Virus record (IMG/VR): IMGVR_UViG_3300025030_001138
Span: 1 to 22,760 of that record
Direction: 5' to 3' (one strand)
Source of the DNA: a virus
DNA: 22,760 nucleotides
The translations under genes were made by a program, and so were the position numbers. Shown here piece by piece: positions 1 through 7,717 of this stretch. The notes below the pieces were generated by a model that saw nothing but the letters and a program-made list of their open reading frames with translations, was not told the origin of the DNA and made no database searches. Position 1 is the stretch's first letter, and the number at the start of each line of letters is the position of its first letter.

Positions 1-9
1 TTCTCCCTT
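1..9 (-). promoter_or_regulatory. Ribosome binding site of a gene lying beyond the left edge
   Basis: Read leftward, an AAGGGAGAA purine run follows two bases after the HNH stop codon and reaches the window edge. It is a strong Shine-Dalgarno sequence, so the next leftward gene probably starts just outside the window. In HK97-type operons a head protease or capsid gene often follows the portal, but nothing here shows which it is. Confidence 0.5.
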
Positions 10-11
10 AA

Positions 12-959
12 TTATGACTTATTAAAGCAATCTTTATGGGTATGATGTGAGCGACAGACTAAAATCTGGTGGCTCATATTATCCGCTTCATTTAAATATA
101 AAGAAACCATTAAATTATGATGAATAAATAAGTCTTTCTGATCAAATTCTACACCGCAAACTTCACAAAAATTATACCCAAACTCATCTAATTGCAATTG
201 GAGCAACATTTCTCTATTCAAATCCTGATTACACCTAGCTTGTATTATAAGATCTCTCTGCGATTTTGGCAGAAATTTTGCTTTAAAAACATCACACTCC
301 TGCTTACATTTTTGTGAATCATATAAGTGACATTCTTTCCCATCACTAGTATTAAGTGATGTTATCCTGTTACTTACTTCCCTTACTGTAGGATAAAAAT
401 ATTTACCACATTTAAAACATTTACATAACATGAAGCCATGCTCATTTTCAATTGGAGACTCCTCAACTGTTAACCTGTCAGCAAACGTTTTAAATAACGC
501 CTTGCCATTAGCATATTTTTTCTTTTTTAAAACCAATTCGTCTTTATTTTCAATTCTATATTTCTTATTATATTCCGATTTTTTATCTTTATTGACCTCG
601 TATAACTTACGCGCCGCCAATAATTTCTTCTCTCTGTTTCTATAATACGAAAGTCTTTCCTTTTCCCTTATTCTGTCTCTATTTAATTCTCTCTTTTCCT
701 TACTTTTCTTAGAAATATATTCCTTATTCTTTTTAGTGTAATTCCTTTGTCTTTCTTTTATATATTCTGAATTTTCTAAATATACTTCTTTGCTTTTCTT
801 CAAAAATATTTCTCTATTATTTTCATAATATTTTCTTTTATTTTTAGAACAACATTCTTTGCAGTCAGTCCTCCTCCCATCACTAGAACCTTCTCTTCTG
901 TAAAACTCTCTTAACTCCTTTTCTTCTCCACATTTTGTACAAACTTTCGTTTCTTCCAT
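12..959 (-). CDS. HNH endonuclease with N-terminal zinc finger (homing-type cassette)
   Basis: 315-residue protein. The N-terminus has a four-cysteine finger (C7, C10, C33, C36) of the type seen in free-standing phage HNH nucleases. Residues about 40-150 are a Lys/Glu-rich, probably helical linker built on repeated YYENN/KKY-like units. The C-terminal third has a second CxC/CxxC cluster (from about 180) and then an HNH core: a CEVCG knuckle, an IHHN catalytic pair, and the closing HQILVC and HHTHKDC ligands. The start is firm because GGAGG lies 8 bases upstream. It follows the portal gene and is preceded by a structured leader shared with the second cassette at 5311-6250, to which the protein is clearly paralogous. 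A selfish homing role is inferred; a packaging-associated HNH role is possible but such proteins are usually smaller. Confidence 0.88.
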   Translation of the reverse strand: MEETKVCTKCGEEKELREFYRREGSSDGRRTDCKECCSKNKRKYYENNREIFLKKSKEVYLENSEYIKERQRNYTKKNKEYISKKSKEKRELNRDRIREKERLSYYRNREKKLLAARKLYEVNKDKKSEYNKKYRIENKDELVLKKKKYANGKALFKTFADRLTVEESPIENEHGFMLCKCFKCGKYFYPTVREVSNRITSLNTSDGKECHLYDSQKCKQECDVFKAKFLPKSQRDLIIQARCNQDLNREMLLQLQLDEFGYNFCEVCGVEFDQKDLFIHHNLMVSLYLNEADNMSHQILVCRSHHTHKDCFNKS

Positions 960-981
960 TTTAATACCTCCGATAGGTATC

Positions 982-1054
982 CCGAGTTAAATTATTAGCA
1001 CAGAAATGAGACTCGGATTTTCTCACTTGTCGGGGATCAGCCTATCTGTGCTAA
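982..1054 (-). ncRNA. Structured leader RNA of the HNH cassette, copy 1 (nested stems plus pseudoknot)
   Basis: Outer stem: 995-1004 pairs with 1045-1054 (10 bp, TTAGCACAGA with TCTGTGCTAA). Inner stem: 1007-1011 pairs with 1021-1025 (TGAGA with TCTCA), closing a 9-base loop. The loop edge 1011-1016 is complementary to 982-987 (ACTCGG with CCGAGT), giving a pseudoknot. The element begins 4 bases after the portal stop and ends about 22 bases before the HNH start codon, so it lies in the HNH 5' leader. Copy 2 at 6186-6250 has different stem sequences but the same pairings and spacings. It could regulate translation, cleave or splice; I do not recognise it as a known family. Confidence 0.6.
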
Positions 1055-1058
1055 ACTA

Positions 1059-2444
1059 TTATCTATTTAAAATTTCCTTCATCTTCTCAGGTGACGATAC
1101 AACATTCCCTTCGCCTGTGCCTTCGGCAATACTAGCTAAAAGGCCAGATGGGGTTGTAAAGTTAACTGGGATAAAAGGCTGTTTAAACACGCCACCAAGT
1201 TCAGGTAATCCAAGTTTATCTCTTTCTTCGTCTACTGAAGTGATTGAGGTTTGGATGTGTTTTACGCTTTGATTCAACTCGAACAATTTATCAGATGGTA
1301 TACAATTATCATAAGCGACGAAAAGCTTTTCGTCATAACGCCAAATCATCTTCTCATTTAGTTTTTCTTCAATCCTTCTAAGCCTTGGCTGAATAGTAAA
1401 CTGCATAAATGTCGCAATGGCAGCATCAGCATTGTTCCTATTGGCCTCTGAGCTGTACATACCCAATGCTTGCCCAAACGCATTAAGCACAGCCTCTTTG
1501 ATCCTGTCGCGCCCTCCTAGGTATGACATATCCTTTGGAGAATTGTTCGTGAAAGGTTTGTACTTCAACCCATGATCAAGGAGGGGCATAGAACCACCTT
1601 TTGACGCACCGCCTAACATTTGTTTGATCTCAATTTTCAGACGTTCAAACTCATGGTCTCCTAACTCGGAATCAGTTTCAAAAACACCATTTAGATTATT
1701 TCCCCCATTCCTGAAAATCGCGGCCTCATATTCATTAATGGATTTAGCTAATCCATATTCTTCCGCGATACTAGTGACGGGGCTACTTCCATAATATTGA
1801 TTCTTTGGGTTGGGCATTTTAAAATGGATAATTGAGCGTTCTGATAAATCAATCTCTTCTGTACTTTTTATATACTTGTACCCAGATATAAACTTCTTAG
1901 CATCTGGCATTATTTTACAATTTTGAGGGGGGATCAACCAAATCTCCCTTGGGACCCCAAATTTATCCTCTAATATATGCCAGAAAGCGTTTCCTGTCAA
2001 CTCCTGATACAGCTGAGTCATTTCGAACAAATCAAAGGAATTTACAAATGGGTTTACATTTGTTTTCAGATCTAAAAACGGATGGTCAAGCACCTCTTCG
2101 AAGGATGATGCCTTTCTAATAGCAGGAATATTGTTCAGGAATGGATTTTCTCTTATGAATCTTTCCTGTTTTATGTCAACTGCTTTCGTTTGTACTCGTT
2201 TTACCCTTTGGCTTTTGTTGTTCTTCGCAACATAAAGTCTCAATGGTGTATTCGCTACAGTCGAAGCATTCTTATTCGATGCTACATAAATCCACGACCT
2301 GTAGCTGTTTATCATTGCATAAAAATCTTCATCACTATGCAATTCCCGCCCATATTGAAATGGGTATAAGTATGGTAAAATACTCCCCTTCCTCTTTCCC
2401 CCGGCAGCCTTTAACTGTACTTCATATGAAAATGGATTAGCCAT
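1059..2444 (-). CDS. Phage portal protein, HK97 family
   Basis: 461 residues, the usual length for HK97-type portals (Phage_portal, PF04860). It forms the dodecameric ring at the capsid vertex through which terminase packages DNA. Recognisable segments are a SYRSWIYVASNKNA-like N-terminal helix, the LTGNAFWHI and IWLIPPQ strands, the IIHFKMPNP then YYGSSPV segment, the EAAIFRNGGNNLNGVF stretch, and the late MYSSEANRNNADAA and FMQFTIQPRLRRIEEKLNE helices. The ATG is preceded by AAGGA at about 7 bases and sits 3 bases after the methyltransferase stop, so the genes are co-transcribed. No lesion is seen. Confidence 0.95.
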   Translation of the reverse strand: MANPFSYEVQLKAAGGKRKGSILPYLYPFQYGRELHSDEDFYAMINSYRSWIYVASNKNASTVANTPLRLYVAKNNKSQRVKRVQTKAVDIKQERFIRENPFLNNIPAIRKASSFEEVLDHPFLDLKTNVNPFVNSFDLFEMTQLYQELTGNAFWHILEDKFGVPREIWLIPPQNCKIMPDAKKFISGYKYIKSTEEIDLSERSIIHFKMPNPKNQYYGSSPVTSIAEEYGLAKSINEYEAAIFRNGGNNLNGVFETDSELGDHEFERLKIEIKQMLGGASKGGSMPLLDHGLKYKPFTNNSPKDMSYLGGRDRIKEAVLNAFGQALGMYSSEANRNNADAAIATFMQFTIQPRLRRIEEKLNEKMIWRYDEKLFVAYDNCIPSDKLFELNQSVKHIQTSITSVDEERDKLGLPELGGVFKQPFIPVNFTTPSGLLASIAEGTGEGNVVSSPEKMKEILNR

Positions 2445-2447
2445 ATG

Positions 2448-3182
2448 TTATCCTTCGATTGTATTTGGTATAATTTGAGTATTGTTGATTCTATCTTTAG
2501 CTATATTAAAATAGGTTAAATCTTTTTCTATTCCTATAAATTTTCTACTTAAGTTTTTACATGCTACGCCTGTTGTGCCACTGCCCATTGTAAAATCTAA
2601 TACGGTTTCTGATTCATTTGTATAAGTTTTAATTAAGTATTCCATTAATGCTACTGGTTTTTGGGTGGGATGGATGCCACGTTCTTGTTTAATATACAAT
2701 GTTCTCGTTGGCAATCTCGTCCCATTGTTCACTGTCTCAGTTTGCCTCATTATTGCCCCACTTGTTTCTTTTACTCTATTCGTTTTATCTCTTATAATAT
2801 GATAAGGTTTTCCAGAGGACATTTCTGGGTTATACATTATTTTGCCCCCGAAAACAATTATATTCTCTATATTATTCAGAGGTCTTATTTTTGACATAAA
2901 AGGGTCAACACCTTGAGGTTTAACCCACACCCAGTCATATTTGTACATTTTTATATTACTCATCCGTAATACACTACTAAATGGTTCACTACCAAACAAA
3001 ACAATAGCTCCATTCGGTTTAATCACCCGCTTTAGCTGCTCCCACATAGCCTCAAACGGGATAACTGAATCCCATTTACAAGCAGTAGTCCCGTAAGGAG
3101 GATCAGTGATAACAGCATCTACACTCCCATCAGGAATACTTTTCATTACTTCTAAACAATCACCATGATATAGATTTATCAT
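2448..3182 (-). CDS. DNA adenine-N6 or cytosine-N4 methyltransferase, beta class
   Basis: 244 residues. Motif IV DPPYGT lies near residues 27-32 and the S-adenosylmethionine-binding motif I (LDFTMGSGTTG) lies near 195-205. The order IV-TRD-X-I is that of beta-class amino-methyltransferases such as those of the N6_N4_Mtase family (PF01555). HPTQKP at about 171-176 is the usual motif X region. It would methylate phage DNA, probably to evade host restriction; the target site cannot be read from sequence. No partner nuclease is adjacent, so it is probably an orphan. The ATG directly follows the TAA of the upstream gene (TAAATG), suggesting coupled translation. Confidence 0.93.
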   Translation of the reverse strand: MINLYHGDCLEVMKSIPDGSVDAVITDPPYGTTACKWDSVIPFEAMWEQLKRVIKPNGAIVLFGSEPFSSVLRMSNIKMYKYDWVWVKPQGVDPFMSKIRPLNNIENIIVFGGKIMYNPEMSSGKPYHIIRDKTNRVKETSGAIMRQTETVNNGTRLPTRTLYIKQERGIHPTQKPVALMEYLIKTYTNESETVLDFTMGSGTTGVACKNLSRKFIGIEKDLTYFNIAKDRINNTQIIPNTIEG

Positions 3183-3614
3183 TTACTGTTCCATGATTTT
3201 CTTAAATTGATTAAATCTATTACGAACAAAATCTTCGTGCATTATTTTCTCATTCCAAATTTTACTTTCAATATCATAATATTCGCAAACAACCGATATT
3301 TTATCTTCGTTGTAATTTAAAGAGCATTCGCCGTATTCGTTCTGGCAGAAGTCTTTGATATAAAAATTTATTCCTTCATATACAAACATTAACCCTTTAG
3401 GGAATTCCATTTCAAGTCGTTTAGCGAAGAAATAAAAGTTATCTTCTTTGTTGTTCAGGAGGATAGTTAAATTAAAAGTTAAGTAGTTAAATACTTTAAT
3501 TAACCTTTGTGTTATAAGTTGGAGTGGTTTTAATAACTTGTTTGTTATATTTGTTAAGTTTTTGGTTTTCAATCGATCATCCTTATGTGTGGAACGGCTG
3601 GGGAGTAGAAACAC
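3183..3614 (-). CDS. Hypothetical protein between terL and methyltransferase (start uncertain)
   Basis: The longest frame gives 143 residues from a GTG at 3614 that overlaps terL by 46 bases and has no ribosome site. Its first 50 codons come from AT-rich, repetitive sequence (recurring TTAA and GTTAA words at about 3470-3560) and look non-coding. The convincing part starts near residue 53, with an acidic protein containing FAKRLEMEFPKG and CEYYDIESKIWNE. The ATG at 3410 is an alternative start, but it also lacks a clear Shine-Dalgarno sequence. I recognise no family. Its tight link to the methyltransferase suggests it belongs to the same transcript. Confidence 0.55.
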   Translation of the reverse strand: MFLLPSRSTHKDDRLKTKNLTNITNKLLKPLQLITQRLIKVFNYLTFNLTILLNNKEDNFYFFAKRLEMEFPKGLMFVYEGINFYIKDFCQNEYGECSLNYNEDKISVVCEYYDIESKIWNEKIMHEDFVRNRFNQFKKIMEQ

Positions 3615-5311
3615 ATTCTTAAAGCGGCAAATTTATCATCACTTTTGCCGCTTAATTTCTTCTTAATCGTTTTTTTATCACTTACTTTGATTTTGCCAGA
3701 ATTAGGATCTTCTTTATAGTCATAACATAACATCTGTTCCTTCAATTCTGCATCTTCAGGTAACATAGCTGCTGGTTCTTTTTTTAACCATTCAGCCACC
3801 GCCCATGCAAGTTCATCCCTTGTCAGGGCCAGCTTTCCAAATTCACACTTTTTATTACTTGGAGAACTGACATATACCTTTCTAATGTTGAAATGAAGTC
3901 TCTTCATTTCTTTGTGACACATAGGACATTGAAATATTGTAGTATCAAGATAGGTTTTATTAACTCCTTCGCAACTAATATTTTCACACTGCCAATAAAA
4001 CATTGAGCTTACTTTCGGCGGAATAGCTGCACCGATACCATCTGCCTCAACCTGCGCCTGTAATGCATTAAGATCACAATAAGTTTGAGCTAATCTATCC
4101 GCAGATCTATCAAGATTTATCCCAGACCACGGAATAAAACTAGAAACAAAATTTCCATATTTTATTGCAATACACGAGTCATCTGCGCCTTCATCTGCGA
4201 CATCCATCCCGAGTATGGGTCTAATTCCATTTGTTGCCTGATCGCCATATTGCGCTTTATACAATTTCCATCTTGTAAACGCATTATCAATGTCAACTTC
4301 ATTAAATAGTGCATTTTGACTAGCGGCAGGGTATCGACCTAGTGTAATCGTTGCAAATTGAGAATCTTTTATTCTTCTCCATCCTCCCTCCAATGGTGGG
4401 TAAATTTTACCTGAGCTTGAAACACCTACAGCGCCTACTAGGCAAGATGGAACTTCAAAACAATTAATCTCATCGGGTTCTTCATCTTCTCTAACTGGAA
4501 CAGTCCATTCCATAATACGTTGAATCGTTTTATCCCGGCTAACTGCCCCATGTATTACTTCTTCACCAGTGACAACATTCGGGTGATTCAGTGCATTTAA
4601 ATGAACTATATGTCCTAATTTATCTTTCCAAACCTTATAAGTATAACCAGATTTTTGGCGGGGGTTATATAACATTAAAAGACGAACGTGACTACCGCTA
4701 AGGCAGCCGTCAATCGCTTCAAAAATTTCATCGGGACACCCGTCAGCCTCATCTACTATGTACAGTTGGTATTTGGCGTGCTTGCCGCTGAAGGACGCTT
4801 TTCTGCGTTCTGGGGTTCCAGATGTAGGTATTGCCTTCCCGATTAAAAAATGTTTTAAATTTATATCATCGTCATCATCCTTTGCATTAACATCATCAGT
4901 TATTTTTAACGTAGTCAATACATGATTTTTAAATAATGATTTTTTATACCTATAAAAAACATTTGCTATTTCACTAAACAACCCCTGTTTTAAATTTTCT
5001 TCTGGTGGAGCCGCAGCACAAATTACCTGAGAATCAGGGAAGCATAAATAAAACCAAGCTGCCAAATGAGAAGCGATAAATGTTTTGCCAGTCCCATTCG
5101 ATGACATAGCCAAGGTAATTTTATTGTCCTTTACACTATTTGCCACCCGAATTAAATCATCATATAAATTTTTAACACCTAATTCTTTTTCTAAAAATTC
5201 AATCGGATTTTCTTGGTATTTTTTTAAGTCTCCATGGAGTAAATTAGCTACTTGGTCTTCTCCAAATGCACTTATTAAATAATCTAATGCTTGATCGTCT
5301 AAATTTGTCAT
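3569..5311 (-). CDS. terL: Terminase large subunit (ATPase and nuclease)
   Basis: 580 residues from the ATG at 5311. The ATPase domain has Walker A MSSNGTGKT (about 69-77), Walker B LYIVDEAD (183-190) and a coupling LMLYNP segment (212-217). The RNase H-like nuclease domain has GMDVADEG (D370), EADGIG (D424) and a late SDDKFAAL acidic pair (D558, D559), which together would bind the two metals. A CX4C-X14-CX2C cluster (C442, C447, C462, C465) sits inside the nuclease domain and looks like an inserted zinc ribbon. The ATG overlaps the preceding TAA (TAATG) with AAAGG upstream; a TTG two codons earlier is a weaker start. It powers DNA packaging through the portal. Confidence 0.95.
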   Translation of the reverse strand: MTNLDDQALDYLISAFGEDQVANLLHGDLKKYQENPIEFLEKELGVKNLYDDLIRVANSVKDNKITLAMSSNGTGKTFIASHLAAWFYLCFPDSQVICAAAPPEENLKQGLFSEIANVFYRYKKSLFKNHVLTTLKITDDVNAKDDDDDINLKHFLIGKAIPTSGTPERRKASFSGKHAKYQLYIVDEADGCPDEIFEAIDGCLSGSHVRLLMLYNPRQKSGYTYKVWKDKLGHIVHLNALNHPNVVTGEEVIHGAVSRDKTIQRIMEWTVPVREDEEPDEINCFEVPSCLVGAVGVSSSGKIYPPLEGGWRRIKDSQFATITLGRYPAASQNALFNEVDIDNAFTRWKLYKAQYGDQATNGIRPILGMDVADEGADDSCIAIKYGNFVSSFIPWSGINLDRSADRLAQTYCDLNALQAQVEADGIGAAIPPKVSSMFYWQCENISCEGVNKTYLDTTIFQCPMCHKEMKRLHFNIRKVYVSSPSNKKCEFGKLALTRDELAWAVAEWLKKEPAAMLPEDAELKEQMLCYDYKEDPNSGKIKVSDKKTIKKKLSGKSDDKFAALRMCFYSPAVPHIRMID

Positions 5312-6166
5312 TAACAACCTTTATGTTCATGGCATTCATCACATACTATTATTTGATGGCTCATATCATCAGCCATTGTATGGTCTTTGCCAACCATTAT
5401 GTTGTGATGGATGATTAATTCTTCTCGCGGAAGAGGCCTGCCGCATTTTTCACAGTAGGTATAGCCAAATTCGTCTTCTTGGTTATCCAGTAATGCTTTG
5501 CGATTAATGGGCTGGTTGCAACGTGCTCTTTTTGTTATATTCCTCAATTCTCTTGGCGTTGTTCTTGCTCTGTATACGCCACACGATAATTTATGCTCAT
5601 CACAACAATATAAATGAATTTCTTTCCCATCGTTATTATTATTTAACGAATTAAGTCTATTTGATACCTGTCCGTTATTTGGGATAAAATACTCTTTGCA
5701 ATGATAACATCTACACATAATAAATCCGTTTTCATCGCAAATTGGCTCCTCATCAATTGTTAATTTATTTTTATATGTTTCATAAAGAGCTGAGCTATTC
5801 CTATATTTTTTAGATCTCTATAGCACATATTCCTTGTTATTTTCGTAATATTTTTTACCTCTTTCTTGGAATAAACTTTTATTCTCTTCTCTTCTCTTCT
5901 CTTCTAATTTTTTCATCACTTAATATCTTATCTCTATTTTTCTCGTACCACTTCTTACCGCCTATTTTATGCTTTTCTTTATTATTTTCGTAATATTTTT
6001 TACCGCTATCAGACTTATGAACATTTGGAGAACTTTTTAAATAAATTTGTCTACATTCTTTACATAAAGTGTCCTTTCCAAATTTACAGCCTTTATGATT
6101 GACAAAAGCATCTAATTCCTTTTCTTCACCACAAACTCTGCACTTCTTCGTTTTAATCTCTTCCAT
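5311..6166 (-). pseudogene. Broken second HNH endonuclease cassette
   Basis: This is a paralogue of the protein at 12-959. The N-terminal frame (ATG 6166) carries the CRVCGEEKEL finger and the YYENNKEKH linker, and stops at 5879 after a run of Arg/Glu codons in the pentanucleotide repeat 5882-5905. The remainder continues one base later in frame: KKYYENNKEY, then an in-frame TAG at about 5819-5821, then RSKKYRN through to the zinc cluster and HNH core (CEKCGRP, IIHHN, HQIIVCDECHEHKGC). Both breaks lie in the linker. Adding one repeat unit or removing two would restore the frame, but the TAG would remain. A 135-residue C-terminal piece from ATG 5718 could still be made. The final TAA overlaps the terL start. 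Confidence 0.85.
5882..5905. repeat. TTCTC pentanucleotide tandem repeat, 4.8 units
   Basis: A 24-base array inside the HNH pseudogene. It encodes alternating Arg and Glu on the minus strand, and the frame is lost immediately after it. Because the unit is 5 bases long, any change of a single unit shifts the frame, which is the architecture of a slippage-prone contingency repeat. Confidence 0.9.
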
Positions 6167-6185
6167 CTACGCCTCCTTCAAGCGT

Positions 6186-6250
6186 TCCTTATTACTAAAA
6201 GTGGAAATAGAGCAAGGATTTCTCTACTTGTCGGGTGCCCCCTATCCACT
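6186..6250 (-). ncRNA. Structured leader RNA of the HNH cassette, copy 2
   Basis: Outer stem: 6200-6205 pairs with 6245-6250 (AGTGGA with TCCACT). Inner stem: 6208-6212 pairs with 6222-6226 (TAGAG with CTCTA), with a 9-base loop. Loop bases 6214-6218 (AAGGA) pair with 6186-6190 (TCCTT). As in copy 1, two As separate the outer and inner stems on one side. The long junction (18 versus 19 bases) shares the plus-strand word CTTGTCGGG, and the loop shares GGATTT. All three helices differ in sequence from copy 1, yet each keeps its pairing. It lies 20 bases upstream of the HNH pseudogene start codon. Confidence 0.6.
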
Positions 6251-6270
6251 ACACCATACACCTACCAAAT

Positions 6271-6450
6271 CTACCTATAATTCACAACTAAATGAATTCC
6301 ATTCTTCACCGCAACTTGACACCACAACGCCTCATCAGCAGTCTTATGACCACCCTGGCACTCACACAATCGCTCAGTTCTATCTTCAGTACAGAAGAAC
6401 GATCTAAAATAATCCCCAATCTTACAAGTGGAAATAATATAATCCATCAT
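6271..6450 (-). CDS. Small cysteine-containing protein coupled to terS
   Basis: 59 residues. It begins MMDYIISTCKIGDY, has a cysteine/histidine cluster (C29, C31, H35, C44) in the LCECQGGHKTADEALWC stretch, and ends at a TAG. The first ATG overlaps the terS TGA (ATGA), which predicts translational coupling. The Cys-x-Cys, His, Cys spacing could bind a metal, but I recognise no family. It lies between terS and the HNH cassette that precedes terL, so before the cassette arrived it was probably flanked directly by both terminase genes. A packaging-accessory role is only an inference from position. Confidence 0.65.
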   Translation of the reverse strand: MMDYIISTCKIGDYFRSFFCTEDRTERLCECQGGHKTADEALWCQVAVKNGIHLVVNYR

Positions 6451-7100
6451 TTCTTTTGACCTATTCTCTTCGCCATCCCAACGCGAATATTTTCTTGAAT
6501 TTCAGGAGGCAACAAAGCACAGAACTGCTTAAAATCAACAGGCAACGTCCTTTCTGAATCCTTATCAAACATCCCAAGCGTCTTAGACAAAGCATCTAAT
6601 GCTACAGTCTTCCCGATAAGTTTATATCCCTTTATATTTCCTCTGCGGTCATAGACAATATCCTGAATTGCCGCTGCGTGTTCTCTGTCCAGTAGATGAA
6701 TCGGGATTAGCTTCCCTTCTTCGTCATAATAATTTGCAAAATTGCTATATCCAACGTGCGCGTATTCAGCTAGGACTCTTTCTTGGGTAATTTGTAATTT
6801 TTTAGTGATTTTCTTTTGGAGGCGTTCAATTTCTTTCTGAACGAGCCGATTGGCGAGGAGTCTAGCTCCAAATACTTGAGCATTCCAAGGAGGATACCCT
6901 ACTGCTCTTGCGGCTTTTTCACCGCTATATGAACTGACATACTCAGCGCAAAATCTTTGAACTCTAACTGGAAGATCTTCGTCTTCTTTAATTGTCGATA
7001 GTTCTTTCAAGGCTGAATTGTACTCGTCAACGCTAAAATCAGTATTTTGCACTAATTCAAGCGAATCCTGCATAAATCGTTCTTTTTCTTCTGAGTTCAT
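6447..7100 (-). CDS. terS: Terminase small subunit
   Basis: 217 residues with the Terminase_2 (PF03592) signature: RFCAEYVSSYSGEKAARAVGY near residues 47-68, then ANRLVQKEIERLQKKITKKL leading into a helical oligomerisation region. The N-terminal part contributes the helix-turn-helix that recognises the packaging site, and the subunits form a ring that loads the large subunit on DNA. The C-terminal segment (DFKQFCALLPPEIQENI) resembles the tail that contacts TerL. The start ATG at 7100 has only a weak ribosome site and follows the preceding small ORF by 7 bases, so coupling is likely. Confidence 0.93.
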   Translation of the reverse strand: MNSEEKERFMQDSLELVQNTDFSVDEYNSALKELSTIKEDEDLPVRVQRFCAEYVSSYSGEKAARAVGYPPWNAQVFGARLLANRLVQKEIERLQKKITKKLQITQERVLAEYAHVGYSNFANYYDEEGKLIPIHLLDREHAAAIQDIVYDRRGNIKGYKLIGKTVALDALSKTLGMFDKDSERTLPVDFKQFCALLPPEIQENIRVGMAKRIGQKK

Positions 7101-7107
7101 AGTTATT

Positions 7108-7284
7108 TTAACTAAATTCTTCTATAATTTCGTCTAAATATTCAATAAACTCAGTAATTTGATCGTTTTTTATCGCAATTATCGCCTCTGATTCAGGGAA
7201 AAATTCAATAAAATCGTCGTTATTACTCAATTCATCTTGTAATGAATATTTAACTTCTTTTAGTCTTTCGATTATTTCTTGCAT
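7108..7284 (-). CDS. Small acidic protein upstream of terS
   Basis: 58 residues, strongly acidic, beginning MQEIIERLKEVKYSLQDEL and ending with an EYLDEIIEEFS helix. The composition suggests two amphipathic helices. An AGAGG purine run lies about 13 bases upstream, so the ribosome site is poor. It reads straight into terS with a 7-base gap. No family is recognised. Position and charge would suit a packaging or DNA-mimic accessory, but that is a guess. Confidence 0.6.
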   Translation of the reverse strand: MQEIIERLKEVKYSLQDELSNNDDFIEFFPESEAIIAIKNDQITEFIEYLDEIIEEFS

Positions 7285-7355
7285 TTTAGTTTATTTTGGA
7301 CCTCTTTAGTCTTAAATTTCCTTATCGGCATAATTAAGTAAAAACTTTAATTATT

Positions 7356-7544
7356 TTATTCAATATCCTCTTTACCTTTCCAATACTTGTCGATTTGCTC
7401 CAGCGCCTTGTTGTCTTCTTGTTTATATTTCTGTATTTTACTATATCTATCCCTCAATTCTTTTGTTTTCTTTCCATCTTTTTTGTGATTACGTTTTTTA
7501 CCTTTACTGAATAAATCATCTTCATCAAATTTTGTTGCGTTCAT
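7356..7544 (-). CDS. Small highly charged protein, first gene of the leftward operon
   Basis: 62 residues with a lysine-rich centre (KGKKRNHKKDGKKTKEL) and a helical tail (KALEQIDKYWKGKEDIE). The ribosome site AGGAAAAGGGA directly precedes the ATG at a good distance. It is the first ORF after the leftward promoter at 7584-7613. Its basic nature fits nucleic-acid binding, but no family is recognised. Confidence 0.65.
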   Translation of the reverse strand: MNATKFDEDDLFSKGKKRNHKKDGKKTKELRDRYSKIQKYKQEDNKALEQIDKYWKGKEDIE

Positions 7545-7583
7545 TCCCTTTTCCTGAAATATTTAGTTTAATTGCGTTACAGC

Positions 7584-7613
7584 ATAATATAATCACGTTT
7601 ATTAATTTGTCAA
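7584..7613 (-). promoter_or_regulatory. Leftward sigma70-like promoter of the packaging operon
   Basis: On the minus strand a perfect TTGACA (7613-7608) is followed, after 18 bases, by TATTAT (7589-7584). A 16-base spacing to TATATT is an alternative. The -10 box lies about 40 bases before the first leftward start codon, and no other gene intervenes. Confidence 0.65.
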
Positions 7614-7717
7614 GTGATTATATTTACTTATCGGCGCGGAACCGAAATAACTTTAACAATTTTAGTTGATACAACAAGGAATGCGAATAGTTGAAACAAA
7701 ATGATTGAAAATAGTAG

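Noticed and set aside
972-1046. Extra pairing GATAGG (972-977) with CCTATC (1041-1046) in leader copy 1
   Set aside because: It overlaps the outer stem and has no counterpart in copy 2.
982-1054. Simple intrinsic terminator for the portal gene
   Set aside because: No T-run follows, the internal stem and loop pairing are more elaborate than needed, and the same fold recurs before the other HNH gene.
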